Of a stretch of 64,000 bases of DNA, positions 1 to 8,449 are shown piece after piece. Location: NCBI RefSeq assembly GCF_012913485.1, contig NZ_CP051774.1, positions 5,022,001 through 5,086,000 of the forward strand, read 5' to 3'. The notes under the pieces were generated by a model. It did no database searches. It worked only from the letters and a program-made list of their open reading frames with translations, and was not told the origin of the DNA. A program made the position numbers and the translations under genes. Numbering within the stretch: position 1 is the first letter of the stretch; every line of letters begins with the position of its first letter. This DNA comes from Luteolibacter luteus. Its GTDB lineage: Bacteria; Verrucomicrobiota; Verrucomicrobiia; Verrucomicrobiales; Akkermansiaceae.

Positions 1-820
1 ACTTCGTCTTCGCGAGATCGCCGTAAACGTGGAAGGTCGTGACGTCGGAGTTATCGAGCTGGTAGGCATTCAGCGCGTCGCGCTTTTCCTTGGTGCTCCA
101 GTCATTGGTCCACACGCCGATCGTAAGCGGCTGGGAGGGACGGACTTCCCAGGCCCACTCGAAGCACTTCTTCACCAGATCGAGCGAATACTTCGGCTTG
201 TCCTCGAGTTCCACGGGGCCGTAGGCACTGCGGTTTGGATTGCCCGGTTCATTGTAGAGGTCCCAGACGACCACACGCTTGTCGTCCTTGAAGTGGGTGA
301 GCACGCCCTTCACGTAGGGTTCCAGAGCGGCGCGCTTCGCGTCGTCCTTCAGCACCTCTTTGCCGGGGGACTGCACCCAGCCGGAGTTATGGACGTGCGG
401 CTTCGGGTCGCGCTGCTTGCCCAGCTTCGGGTTCGGATCCCAGACGTCGTCGAAGAGCACGAACATGATGCCGATCTTGTGCTTCGCGGCGATGGCCAGG
501 AACTGGTCCATGCGCTTGAGCAGGCCTTCGGAATCCTGCTCCCAAAGGAGATTGTGGAGGAAGACGCGGGCGCTATTCATCCCGCAACTGGCGGCATAGC
601 CCAGCTCGCGGTCGATGGTTTCCGGATCGAAGGTCTCCGCCTGCCACATCTCGAGCTGGTTGATGGCGGTGCTGGGCGTGAAGTTCGAGCCGACCAGCCA
701 TGGCTGGGACTTGGCCCATTCCTGAGCCTTTTCCGGTGTCCACTGGCCTTCGGCAAAGGCGCAGGGAGCGAAAAGCGAAAGCAGGGGGAGAAGCCGGAGG
801 GTCCGGAATGTGGGTTTCAT
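1..820 (-). CDS. Secreted glycoside hydrolase-like protein (GH5-like TIM barrel), 3' end outside window
   Basis: The first 273 codons are visible; the gene runs off the left edge, so the C-terminus is missing. Residues 1-23 are a signal peptide (basic start, LLPLLSLFAPCAFA). The mature part has the pattern of a clan GH-A TIM barrel: a 'WLVGSNFTPS' first strand, 'MNSARVFLHN' near residue 81, 'GIMFVLFDD' near 117, and 'VVVWDLYNEPGN' with Glu191 in the NEP motif, the usual acid/base position. A later 'TTFHVYGD' segment also fits such enzymes. It probably cleaves a plant or algal polysaccharide outside the cytoplasm, but the substrate cannot be told and the nucleophile lies beyond the edge. The ATG at 820 is the only start in front of the signal peptide. 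The gene has a long upstream spacer carrying a repeat motif that also occurs near 10.1 kb. Confidence 0.75.
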   Translation of the reverse strand, partial: MKPTFRTLRLLPLLSLFAPCAFAEGQWTPEKAQEWAKSQPWLVGSNFTPSTAINQLEMWQAETFDPETIDRELGYAASCGMNSARVFLHNLLWEQDSEGLLKRMDQFLAIAAKHKIGIMFVLFDDVWDPNPKLGKQRDPKPHVHNSGWVQSPGKEVLKDDAKRAALEPYVKGVLTHFKDDKRVVVWDLYNEPGNPNRSAYGPVELEDKPKYSLDLVKKCFEWAWEVRPSQPLTIGVWTNDWSTKEKRDALNAYQLDNSDVTTFHVYGDLAKTK

Positions 821-1081
821 AAAGCGAACGGGTTTGAAGTTCTGCCACAAGGCGTGGTGACACTACGGGCCCGAGAGTCGCATCGTCAAACTTCCGCCGG
901 AAAGGGTGCTGTCATAATAGGGGAATGTGGTTTTTGTGGATCTGTGATATTTCGGGAATAAATCCGGAGCGGCGGAGGAAGAGGGACAGTCGTGGAGAAC
1001 GCCGAATTCAGATCCTCCGATGCCGCATGAAGTGTGGGGGAAATGGAGACCCGGTGCCCCCTGTCCGCCCCGCCTGTTCCG

Positions 1082-1107
1082 CCTGATAAAACAGGGAAAA
1101 TAACAGG
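1082..1107. repeat. Intergenic repeat motif, copy 1
   Basis: This copy shares the pattern GTTnnGCCTGnTAAAA followed by CAGGGAAAnTAACAGG with the segment at 10097-10122. In both cases the shared block starts about five bases upstream with GTT. Copy 1 reads CCTGATAAAACAGGG then AAAATAACAGG. The AACAGG element occurs twice within the motif, and CCTG/CAGG can pair. It lies about 260 bp upstream of a minus-strand secreted-protein gene. Confidence 0.5.
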
Positions 1108-1491
1108 TGATCAGGCCGTCTTGCTCCGGATGAACGAGGGCCGGGAGAGCGGATATCAAAGGGAACCGACATTGCCGGAGTCTCTCACACGGTCTTTCTC
1201 CCCGAAACCGCTGTCAGTGGTCCCCGGTTCGAGAGTTGCAGAGGGATCCGATGGAGTCCGTTTGGCCGGGGCTCAAGATTGATGGTGTGGTGCGGGCGAC
1301 TTCTTTTAATGCGCTGAATCCAAGTTGTTTAAGGGGGTTTTGGTGGGCGTTCCTTAAGTAGTCGACCCGCTTGGCTGGAGTCCATTTTCCGCACCCGCGA
1401 AAAAAAATTCACGAAAAGTGAAACCCACCCGGATCCACCGCCGGATCACCCGGTAACGATCATGGTTGTGGTGTTGCTTTCGGAAACCAAA

Positions 1492-1575
1492 GAACCGGGG
1501 TTCGCAGCTAGGCTGCGAGCCTCGGTTCGGGTGTTTTCGCGGGGACGGCAGGTTATATGGGTTCCTGCCGTCCCC
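1492..1575. other. Two adjacent strong inverted repeats (possible structured RNA leader)
   Basis: The first hairpin has arms 1492-1508 and 1512-1528, 15 of 17 positions complementary around a 3-nt loop. The second has perfect 12-bp arms at 1541-1552 (GGGGACGGCAGG) and 1564-1575 around an 11-nt loop. Neither is followed by a T-run on the plus strand, so they are not classic terminators. They sit about 320-400 bp upstream of the ECF sigma-factor gene. They could be a structured leader, a small RNA or a dispersed palindromic repeat. Confidence 0.4.
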
Positions 1576-1895
1576 GACCTCCACGAGCGATCGGAAGATT
1601 TCCCGTCGAAACCGGCTTGGCCGGACGGCGACAGTGGGGCGGTGCCGGAAGCTGGGGAGAGCTTGAAGGTGCCGGGAGGAGACCCTGCTTTGTCGTCCGG
1701 CCCGTTGGCGGACCTGGGAAATCGGAAAAAGTCCCGATTGCTCAAGGTACATGGGACGAGGGTGGTGGCTGGCGGTAACTGGGAGGGTATCAATGGCCAT
1801 CGCCCTCTTTTCCGTCCTGAGGGCGGGGGCAAACGATTTCCGGGAAGACGACGGCGTAGCCGCTGGAAAGAGTACTTTTCGAGAAGGTCCCGACC

Positions 1896-2525
1896 ATGAG
1901 AGAGTGGCGCCGACCGATGGGCGAGAAGTTGCGCGACATGGACATGGACGGCCGGGCAGACGCCTGGGACGGATCATGGTTGTTGGGCAGGATCGCCAAG
2001 CGGGACGCCGAGGCGCTCGAAGAACTTTACCGCATGTGGGGCGATCGCCTCTACAGCATGGCCCTGCATTGGATCGGTGATGATGGCGCCGCCAAGGAAG
2101 CGCTGCAGGATTGTTTTTTACGGATATGGAAACGAGCCGGCGAGTTCGACGCGGAGAAAAGCCGCGGCTTCACATGGTGCGCGATGATTTTGCGCGGCCT
2201 GTGTCTCGACGTGCTTCGGAAGAAGCGCCGGCGAGCGCCGGTGTGGGAGGACTGGTCGAAGATGCCGGCGCTGGAAGTGCCGGATCGCGGAGGGGTGGAA
2301 GATTTGTTTTTCCGGGACACGGTTTCCCGGGTGCGCTCCGCGCTGGAGATGCTGGACGAGGCCGAAGCAGAGACGGTGCGAACGGCCCTCTTCGATCCGG
2401 GAACGCTGCAGGATCACGCATCACGCTGGGGAGTGCCGCTGGGCACGGCCAAGATCCGCGTGCACCGCGCGATGGAAAAGCTGCGGCAACTTTTGAAGAA
2501 AGGAGGCATCGGTGAGCCGGACTGA
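1896..2525 (+). CDS. ECF-type RNA polymerase sigma factor
   Basis: 209 aa, the usual length for an extracytoplasmic-function sigma factor. Region 2 is visible as 'ALEELYRMWGDRLYSMAL' and 'EALQDCFLRIWKRAGEFD' with the conserved 'FTWCAMILRGLCLDVLRKKRR' stretch at about residues 92-112. Region 4 is 'HASRWGVPLGTAKIRVHRAM', a helix-turn-helix ending in the typical 'R-H-RAMEKLR'. It would direct RNA polymerase to a small regulon in response to an envelope or other signal. The ATG at 1896 has a good ribosome-binding site (GAGAAGG, 1881-1887). The next gene overlaps its end by 14 bp and encodes its likely anti-sigma factor. Confidence 0.88.
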   Translation: MREWRRPMGEKLRDMDMDGRADAWDGSWLLGRIAKRDAEALEELYRMWGDRLYSMALHWIGDDGAAKEALQDCFLRIWKRAGEFDAEKSRGFTWCAMILRGLCLDVLRKKRRRAPVWEDWSKMPALEVPDRGGVEDLFFRDTVSRVRSALEMLDEAEAETVRTALFDPGTLQDHASRWGVPLGTAKIRVHRAMEKLRQLLKKGGIGEPD

Positions 2526-3861
2526 CCGTGAAGATGCCACCGCGAAGGCTCTGGATCTCCTGCCGCCCGGTGACGAGGCGCGCAGTGACCCGCGGCTGAT
2601 GCGGGATCCCGAGCTTCTCGATGAAGCTCGCTTGACGCGTGAAGCTGCCGCTGATGTGTGGCTGGCGGTTTCCCCGTTACGGGCCGCGCCGTCGGATGTA
2701 CTGCATGCCGTGATGGCCCGCATCGATGCGAAGCCTCCGGCCGCCGCGAAGGTGCGACGCTTTACACCGTGGCTGGCAGCCAGCGGCTGGGCGGCTGCGG
2801 TCGCAGTCGCGGTGGGACTATGGCCGCGCGGCGAGCAGAGTGCGCAGAAGACGGTAGCAGCCGGGAAAGATTACAGCGCTGCCGGAGAATCGGCAAAAGT
2901 GCAGGTGCAGGGTTCCCCGAACGACCTTGTCACGATCCCTGAAAGGGAAGACCGCCGCATGCGGGGCGAGCTGATGCAGCTCCGGAGCAGATTGGAGCGG
3001 CTCAATGACGAAGCTTTCAAAACCTCGCCGCGCGTGATGGCGCTGAGTTCGCCAGGAGGAATCGAAAGGACTCCGGAGGAAGCTCGAGACCGCGTGTCCG
3101 CCATTCTGATGGGTGCGCTACGCTCCGCGCTGGAAGCGGAAAGTGGTGCGCCGGGTGATCCCGCCGCGCTGGTGATCGAGCGCGGGTGGCTGCCGGACAG
3201 CGTGGCTGCTCCCGCGGAAGGTGAAGTGATCCGCCACCGCCATTTCCCGGAAGAATCTTGGGAGGAGCTTGGTCTGCTACGTTCCGACGACGGAGCCTAC
3301 TACGACCCCCAGAAGCAGGTGGTCTGGACCAAGGATGAAGAAGGTCGTGGATTCATCGGTCAACTTGCCGCGGCTGGAACAGACCTTTCGATCTTCAAAC
3401 AGCCGGGTGAAGCTCCTGCTCTCGCCACCAACCAAATCCGCACGGAGCCGGAAGGCTTCATCATCGAAGATCCCTTGAGAAAGAGCTTCGATGTGGTGAT
3501 CGATTCGCTGCCACGGCCCTCCGACGGGACCACGCAGGTGGTAAGGTGGGAGAGTGGTGACGGAAATATCAACGAGGTGCCGCTGAATACAGCCGTGGCG
3601 TCCTCCAAGTCCAATTCATCGCAAGGCCAGACTTCCGGTTACTCCGGCCCTCCTCGCACCGTCGCGGGGACCTCGCAGTCCGCCAATTCGGCGACCTTGC
3701 AGGCGTCGGCGTCGTTGGACGTATTGCCCGTGGGGATTTCGAATACGATTGTCTTTTCGATTCCGAACAGCGGAGGCGTGACTTCGTTCCAGTTGATCGA
3801 AAAGCCGGTGGTTCCGAACGGGAAGCCCTTCAAGGTGATCGTGAAGGGCGGAAAGAATTGA
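2512..3861 (+). CDS. Probable membrane anti-sigma factor for the upstream ECF sigma
   Basis: 449 aa, starting at a GTG inside the sigma gene behind AGGAGG at about 2501, so translation is coupled. Residues 1-80 resemble anti-sigma N-termini: polar, helical, 'DPRLMRDPELLDEARLTRE'. One hydrophobic segment at about 85-104 (WAAAVAVAVGLW) would span the membrane, leaving a long C-terminal part of about 340 residues outside the cytoplasm. That part shows no catalytic motif that I recognise. It has a Ser/Thr/Gly-rich linker at about 360-400 and ends in 'FKVIVKGG'. No HxxxCxxC zinc anti-sigma motif is seen. The large outer domain is probably the sensor. The anti-sigma role is inferred from operon position and topology, not from sequence identity. 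Confidence 0.65.
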   Translation: MSRTDREDATAKALDLLPPGDEARSDPRLMRDPELLDEARLTREAAADVWLAVSPLRAAPSDVLHAVMARIDAKPPAAAKVRRFTPWLAASGWAAAVAVAVGLWPRGEQSAQKTVAAGKDYSAAGESAKVQVQGSPNDLVTIPEREDRRMRGELMQLRSRLERLNDEAFKTSPRVMALSSPGGIERTPEEARDRVSAILMGALRSALEAESGAPGDPAALVIERGWLPDSVAAPAEGEVIRHRHFPEESWEELGLLRSDDGAYYDPQKQVVWTKDEEGRGFIGQLAAAGTDLSIFKQPGEAPALATNQIRTEPEGFIIEDPLRKSFDVVIDSLPRPSDGTTQVVRWESGDGNINEVPLNTAVASSKSNSSQGQTSGYSGPPRTVAGTSQSANSATLQASASLDVLPVGISNTIVFSIPNSGGVTSFQLIEKPVVPNGKPFKVIVKGGKN

Positions 3862-3872
3862 GGGGAACCGCC

Positions 3873-4376
3873 TCAGATTGAAGCCAGTTCCCGGAACATG
3901 ATGTGGGCGTCCACGTAGCCGAGTGTCTCGTGCCGGAATGCTCCAGGCGTGGTGCCGATGATGCGGAAGCCGTGCTTCTGCCAAAGGGACACGGCCGCGC
4001 TATTGGTGGAGACAACGATGTTGAATTGCATCGCGCGGAAGCCGAGGGCTGCTGCCTCTAACAGGGAGTGCCGACACATCAGGCCACCGATTCCTTTGCC
4101 GCGTGCGAAAGACGCGGTCATGTAGCTGGCATTCGCGACGTGGGAGCCACGGCCCGGCTGATTCGCTTTCACGATGTAGCTGCCGAGGACCTTGCCGTCT
4201 TCGATGGCCACGTAGGGATGTGTTCCCCGGGCAAACCAATAGGCAAGGAATGCATCGCGGCTCGTGTCCGCTTCAAAGACGTAGGCATCCCCCGCCGCGA
4301 TGACTTCGTGGAAGATCTGCCAGATGGCATCGGTGTGATCCGGCGTGGCAGGAATGATCTGGATGCCTGCCTTCAT
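3873..4376 (-). CDS. GNAT family N-acetyltransferase
   Basis: 167 aa, a full-length single GNAT domain. The acetyl-CoA-binding segment reads 'YMTASFARGKGIGGLMCRH' at about residues 84-102, matching the V-x-x-x-x-R/Q-G-x-G/A loop. The terminal strand-helix 'NSAAVSLWQKHGFRIIGT' is the typical GNAT C-terminal motif. Small proteins of this type often acetylate amino acids or related small molecules (for instance phosphinothricin-like substrates), but nothing in the sequence fixes the substrate. It is convergent with the anti-sigma gene (11 bp apart). It lies only 3 bp downstream of the methyltransferase gene on the same strand, so they are probably cotranscribed. Confidence 0.8.
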   Translation of the reverse strand: MKAGIQIIPATPDHTDAIWQIFHEVIAAGDAYVFEADTSRDAFLAYWFARGTHPYVAIEDGKVLGSYIVKANQPGRGSHVANASYMTASFARGKGIGGLMCRHSLLEAAALGFRAMQFNIVVSTNSAAVSLWQKHGFRIIGTTPGAFRHETLGYVDAHIMFRELASI

Positions 4377-4379
4377 GGA

Positions 4380-5531
4380 TCACAGCACCCGGCACCAGAG
4401 TAGCTTCAGGTAGCGGGACTCGGGGTAGTTTGAGATCGTGGGGTGATCGGGGCCAGCACCGGTACGATCGAAAATCTGCAGGCGGCGGTTCTGGCGATGC
4501 GCGGCGGAGACGACGATTTTTTCGAACTCATCCGCAGAGAGCATGCCGGAGCAGGAGCAGGTGACGAAGAGGCCGCCGGGCTTCACCATCTTCATGGCGA
4601 GCGTATTCAGATCGTGATACTTGTTGTGGCCGATGCGGTCCTCGCGGTTGTGGATGAACTTCGGCGGGTCCGCGATCACGAGGTCCCACTGGCGGCCGTT
4701 CTCGATCATGGTGCGCGACCAAGTGAAGGCGTCAGCATGGGTGAACTTGATCCGCTGCTGGTTCAGGTTCGCGTTTCGCTTCGCCATCTCGACGGCGTTT
4801 TCATCCAGGTCCACGGCGGTGACGTCGGCGGCTCCGGCGAGTGAGGCGCTGACCGAGAAACCTCCGGTGTAACAGCAGAGGTCGAGGACGCTGCGGTCCT
4901 TTGCCAAGGATGCGAAGGTCTTCCGGTTTTCGCGCTGGTCACAGAAGAAGCCGGTCTTGTGTCCGCCGGAGGGATCGATCTCGAAGGTCACGCCGTGCTC
5001 GCGGATTTTCAGCGGGCGAAGTTTTTCGGAAAGCGGGTGGGTGAGGGAGGGGATGCCCTCGATCCGGGCGAGATCCGGGTCGACGCGGACGTGGACCTTT
5101 TCGGTGCCGAAGGCTTCGTGAATCGCGGGGATCCAGTCGTCGAGCCGTTGGAAGGCGGCGAGGTTCGTCACTTCGAGCGACATCACCTTGCCGAACTTGT
5201 CGGCGACGAGGCCGGGAAGCTGGTCGGCATCGGCGTGAATGGCGCGATAGGCCTCGGTGGTCTCGTCCAGCTTCATGACCTCCCGGCGGAGGGAAGCGGC
5301 GCGCTGGATGGCACCGATGAAGAAATCTTCGCCCACCACATCGCCGCCGTGGTCGAAAATGCGGAGCGGCATGCCCGCCTTGGGATTCCAGAAACCGCTG
5401 CCGAAGGGCTTGCCCTCCTTATCGAGTACCTGAACCAGCGAACCGGGCGAGGCATCGCGGGTGACCTCCCCGATCATGCGGGGCCAGATCGCGGGGTGGT
5501 AGCTGAAGTATTTGAGGCGGACGGTCGGCAC
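4380..5531 (-). CDS. Class I SAM-dependent rRNA methyltransferase, RlmI-like (PUA + methyltransferase)
   Basis: About 383 aa from a GTG at 5531 (VPTVRLKYFSYHPAIWP). The frame stays open to a TTG at 5606, but that would overlap the upstream lipoprotein gene, so I prefer the shorter form. N-terminal residues to about 80 form a PUA-like domain (LKYFSYHPAIWPRMIGEV, GSLVQVLDKEGKPFGSGFWN). The C-terminal half is a Rossmann methyltransferase: 'VLDLCCYTGGFSV' for SAM binding, 'VTAVDLDENAVEMAK' for the acidic ribose-binding loop, 'DLVIADPPKF' as motif IV, and a late Cys in 'VTCSCSGML'. E. coli RlmI makes m5C1962 in 23S rRNA, and the same layout here suggests a similar 23S rRNA role. Confidence 0.82.
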   Translation of the reverse strand: MPTVRLKYFSYHPAIWPRMIGEVTRDASPGSLVQVLDKEGKPFGSGFWNPKAGMPLRIFDHGGDVVGEDFFIGAIQRAASLRREVMKLDETTEAYRAIHADADQLPGLVADKFGKVMSLEVTNLAAFQRLDDWIPAIHEAFGTEKVHVRVDPDLARIEGIPSLTHPLSEKLRPLKIREHGVTFEIDPSGGHKTGFFCDQRENRKTFASLAKDRSVLDLCCYTGGFSVSASLAGAADVTAVDLDENAVEMAKRNANLNQQRIKFTHADAFTWSRTMIENGRQWDLVIADPPKFIHNREDRIGHNKYHDLNTLAMKMVKPGGLFVTCSCSGMLSADEFEKIVVSAAHRQNRRLQIFDRTGAGPDHPTISNYPESRYLKLLWCRVL

Positions 5532-5586
5532 GGGGGCAGCGTGGGACGCGCCGGAGGGAAAGTGCAATAGCGAAGCTTCTCCGGGA

Positions 5587-6132
5587 TCAGCGCAGGCTGA
5601 CGGCAATTTCGTCCGCGAGGCGACCCAGCAGGCGGCTCTCCGCCTCCGCCATGCCTTCGAAACCGTCGTTCGTGAGATCCTCGGTGCCAGACCAGGATTT
5701 CGAGGAAATCATGCGGCGGTCCGGCAGGGAATAGACCCGCCAAGCGGCATCAATCACCGCATCCCCATCCGCGGTCGCGTGGAGTTGGCGGATATCCAGG
5801 GACACCTGATAGCGGAGTTCTCCATCGCTACCCCATGGATAAACGCGGACATTTCCGGTGCCGAGCTTGCGGCCCAGATTGCTGGCGGTCACGCGGGCGA
5901 TATTTTCCTCCAGATCTCCGGCCCAGCGGTGGTTCTCCGAGACGGACATGCGGGTGCCGCTTTCCTGGAAGACTAGATTCGGGCGGTCCAGATAGCCGGC
6001 GATCGAGATCGGTCCGACGCCCACGCCCATGCCGCCGCCGGAAGGGGCCGGGCCTTCGGCGTTCAGCACGTAGAAGGACTTCGGCTCCGCGCAGGAAGCG
6101 AGGATCAGGGCGAGGAGAAGGTAGGGGCGCAT
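5587..6132 (-). CDS. pqiC: PqiC-like outer-membrane lipoprotein (ABC-type transport auxiliary lipoprotein family)
   Basis: 181 aa with a lipoprotein signal: 'LLLALILASC' puts the lipidated Cys at residue 14. The rest matches the PqiC/YmbA family in shape: 'SFYVLNAEGPAP' at the start, 'VGVGPISIAGYLDRPNLV' (the characteristic 'P-x-x-I-x-x-Y-L-D-R-P' segment), 'RWAGDLEENIARVTASNL', and a closing 'LLGRLADEIAVSLR'. In E. coli PqiC is an outer-membrane lipoprotein that caps the periplasm-spanning PqiB tube. It is the last gene of the pqi-like operon, 24 bp after pqiB. Confidence 0.82.
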   Translation of the reverse strand: MRPYLLLALILASCAEPKSFYVLNAEGPAPSGGGMGVGVGPISIAGYLDRPNLVFQESGTRMSVSENHRWAGDLEENIARVTASNLGRKLGTGNVRVYPWGSDGELRYQVSLDIRQLHATADGDAVIDAAWRVYSLPDRRMISSKSWSGTEDLTNDGFEGMAEAESRLLGRLADEIAVSLR

Positions 6133-6156
6133 GAGAGGGTGGGAATTCAGCGGTCG

Positions 6157-7815
6157 TTATTTCTTCTTCGCCTTTGGCTGGGCATTGCCCGAGCTGTCGC
6201 GGCCGAAGAGCAGGGAATTCGGTTTTTCCTCGATGGAATCGGAGAGGGTCTTGAAGGCGCGCAGGGCGGCGCGGAGTTCATCGAGAGTGCGAGCGAGGTC
6301 GCCTTGCATCGCGCCGTTCGGACCGAGGCTTTCGACGGAACCGCGGACTTCTTTGAGCGTCGCTTCGAGCTCGGCGGTGAGGTTCTGGGTTTCATCGCGG
6401 GCGAGGAGCTTCTTCGCTTGGGCGAGAGCTGCCTCGGCTTCATCGATGGCTCCGCGGGCGTCCTTGACGGTGATCGCGATCTCGTCGGCGGCGTTGCCAA
6501 ACTTGTCGAGGGTCTCCTCAAGCGGGAGGCGCTCCAGCTTGGCAAGGATCGAGTTGATCTTGTCCTCAAGCTGGGCGAGTCCGGAGGACTGGGTAGGAAT
6601 CACGTCGAATTCTCCCGACTTGGTGAGCGTCGCGGGCGGGGCATTCGGGACGAAATCGAGGGCGACAAAGAGAGCCCCTGTTAGAAGCGAGCCAGTGCTG
6701 AGGGAGGCGCGCAGGCCGCGGCGCACGCCTTCAGCGAGGACGTCCTGGCTTTGGTCGACATTCTCCACCGCCTTCTTCAGGACGTCGGAATCGATCTCGA
6801 TCAGGACGGGCACCCGGGAGTCCCCGGAGGGCGAGTTCTCGAAGCTGATATCGGTCACCCGGCCCAAGGGGATGCCGCGGAATTCCACCGGCGCTCCGAC
6901 CGTCAGCCCGCGCACGGATTGGTCGAAGAAGAGCAGGCAGCGGCGATCCGGCACGAAGATGGATTTCTGCGCGGCGTCTTCATCCGGATAGAGGGGGAAG
7001 ACGAGGCCGTCATTGACGGCGGCGCCTGCCACGCCACCCTTTGGCACGGAGAAGGACGCGCCGCCGGAAAGCATGGCTTGGAAGGAAGGAGTGCTCAGCT
7101 TGAAGCCATCGGCACCGGCGGTGACGTCGATACCGCTGGTATTCCAGAAGCAAGTGCCCTCACGGACGAGATCCGAGTAGGTATCCTGAATGAAGACGTC
7201 GAAGCGGACGCGGCGGTTGTCGACATCCAGCGTGCGGCGTTCGACGCGGCCGACCTCGTAGCCACGATAGTAGATCGGCGAGCCTGCGGTGAGAGAGCCG
7301 GCATCTTCCGCGACGAGCGTGAGGCGCAGGCCGGGGACGTTGGCACTGGTGACGGGCGGTTCTTCGAGGCCATCGTAATGATGGACCGGCGGCGGGCCGT
7401 CGCCGGGCTCCAACTCGATGTAGGCACCGGTGATGAGGGTGCCGAGGCCGGAGATGGTGGAAGCGGAGACGCGAGGTTTTACGACCCAGAAGCGGCTGCC
7501 GCGACGCAGCAGGTCCTCGGACTCGGGATCGATGCGGACTTCCGCGACAACGGACTGGAGGTCGTCCGCGAGTTCGATTTTTTCGACGATGCCGACGCGC
7601 ACCGAGCGGCAGCGGACTTCGGTCTTGCCAGCCTCGATGCTCTCCGCGGTGGAGAACCGCACGTAGGCCAGCGGGCCCTTGTCGTGGTAGTGTTTCCACA
7701 CCAGCCATCCGGCGAGGACCAGGGCCACGAAGGGGACCACCCACACGCTGCTCCAGCGGCGGCGGTGGCGCACGACGGCGCGCGGTTCATGGGGGTTCTC
7801 GTGTTCTTCAGTCAT
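6157..7815 (-). CDS. pqiB: PqiB-like MCE (MlaD) domain protein, intermembrane lipid transport
   Basis: 552 aa, close to the 546 aa of E. coli PqiB. A single transmembrane helix lies at about residues 22-42 (VWVVPFVALVLAGWLVW). Three MCE/MlaD modules follow: one beginning 'YVRFSTAESIEAGKTEVRC', one with 'LTAGSPIYYRGYEVGRVERR', and one with 'LTVGAPVEFRGIPLGRVTDI'. The region after about residue 420 is predicted alpha-helical or coiled-coil (repeated E/K/L patterns such as 'LEDKINSILAKLERLPLEE') and would form the long tube seen in PqiB. The protein ends in a Lys-rich tail. It overlaps the preceding pqiA-type gene by 8 bp. Together with PqiA and PqiC it should move lipids between the inner and outer membranes. 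Confidence 0.87.
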   Translation of the reverse strand: MTEEHENPHEPRAVVRHRRRWSSVWVVPFVALVLAGWLVWKHYHDKGPLAYVRFSTAESIEAGKTEVRCRSVRVGIVEKIELADDLQSVVAEVRIDPESEDLLRRGSRFWVVKPRVSASTISGLGTLITGAYIELEPGDGPPPVHHYDGLEEPPVTSANVPGLRLTLVAEDAGSLTAGSPIYYRGYEVGRVERRTLDVDNRRVRFDVFIQDTYSDLVREGTCFWNTSGIDVTAGADGFKLSTPSFQAMLSGGASFSVPKGGVAGAAVNDGLVFPLYPDEDAAQKSIFVPDRRCLLFFDQSVRGLTVGAPVEFRGIPLGRVTDISFENSPSGDSRVPVLIEIDSDVLKKAVENVDQSQDVLAEGVRRGLRASLSTGSLLTGALFVALDFVPNAPPATLTKSGEFDVIPTQSSGLAQLEDKINSILAKLERLPLEETLDKFGNAADEIAITVKDARGAIDEAEAALAQAKKLLARDETQNLTAELEATLKEVRGSVESLGPNGAMQGDLARTLDELRAALRAFKTLSDSIEEKPNSLLFGRDSSGNAQPKAKKK

Positions 7816-8449
7816 TTCGGGTGGGAGGGGCTTCAGCAGTGTGTTCGACGTAGCGGTCCCAAAGGAGGCGCGGGTCGAAGCTCATGGCCGCGAACATGGT
7901 CAGAACCACGACGGCTGCAAATGAAAGGATCGCGGGGCCGGGCGTGACAGTGGATATCACGCCGAGCTGCACCAGGCAAACGAGCACCGCCACGACAAAG
8001 ACATCCACCATCGACCAGCGGCCGACGAATTCAGTGATGTGATAGAGGCGGGACAGATTTTTCGGAGAGGCGGTGGTCAGGCCGGAGCCTGCGAGGCAGA
8101 GCCAGACGAGCGCGATCATTTTCAGGATCGGGATCATGATGCTGGCAGAGAAGATGATGCCCGCCACCAGGTAGTCGCCCTTCTTCCAGAAATTGAAGAC
8201 GCCGGAGAGGATGGTGTCGCTGCTGTTTCCCGCGAGCCCGCTGACATTCATGATCGGGAGCAGATTGGCGGGAAAATAGAAGGCCGTCGCAGCGATGAGA
8301 TAGCACCAGGTGCGCTCGAGGCTGTGGGGCTTTCGCAGGTGGAGCTTCGAGTGGCAGCGCGGGCAATGCACATCCGTCACGGGGCTGACCCTCCCGCACA
8401 TGTGGCAGGAGGCCAGGCCTTCAGCGGCGGCGGTGCGGATTTGTTCCAT
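7808..8449 (-). CDS. pqiA: PqiA-type membrane protein, second of two (C-terminal-half equivalent)
   Basis: 213 aa. It begins with a zinc-ribbon-like segment, 'CHMCGRVSPVTDVHCPRCHSKL' (two CxxC pairs at about residues 16-36; the string is split by 'VSPVTD'). Four hydrophobic segments then follow: about 50-70 (LIAATAFYFPANLLPIM), 90-112, 135-165 and 170-195. The 'FYFPANLLPIMNV' motif after the first helix is the PqiA signature. PqiA is the inner-membrane partner of PqiB. E. coli PqiA fuses two such units in one 417-aa protein. Here the two units are separate genes, this one starting at the last base of the first. Confidence 0.85.
   Translation of the reverse strand: MEQIRTAAAEGLASCHMCGRVSPVTDVHCPRCHSKLHLRKPHSLERTWCYLIAATAFYFPANLLPIMNVSGLAGNSSDTILSGVFNFWKKGDYLVAGIIFSASIMIPILKMIALVWLCLAGSGLTTASPKNLSRLYHITEFVGRWSMVDVFVVAVLVCLVQLGVISTVTPGPAILSFAAVVVLTMFAAMSFDPRLLWDRYVEHTAEAPPTRND

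Larger units (their letters stand above)
821..1895. other. Long non-coding spacer with a repeat motif and strong hairpins
   Basis: About 1.1 kb separates the divergent glycosidase and sigma-factor genes. The open frames here have no recognisable protein character, with compositions dominated by Arg, Pro and Ser on both strands. It contains the repeat copy at 1082-1107 and two neighbouring inverted repeats at 1492-1575. I looked for RNase P RNA, tmRNA, SRP RNA and 6S RNA signatures and found none. Confidence 0.55.

Noticed and set aside
1354-1977. 207-codon minus-strand frame upstream of the sigma gene
   Set aside because: Arg/Ser/Pro/His-rich low-complexity translation crossing two strong hairpins and the sigma-factor start; not protein-like.
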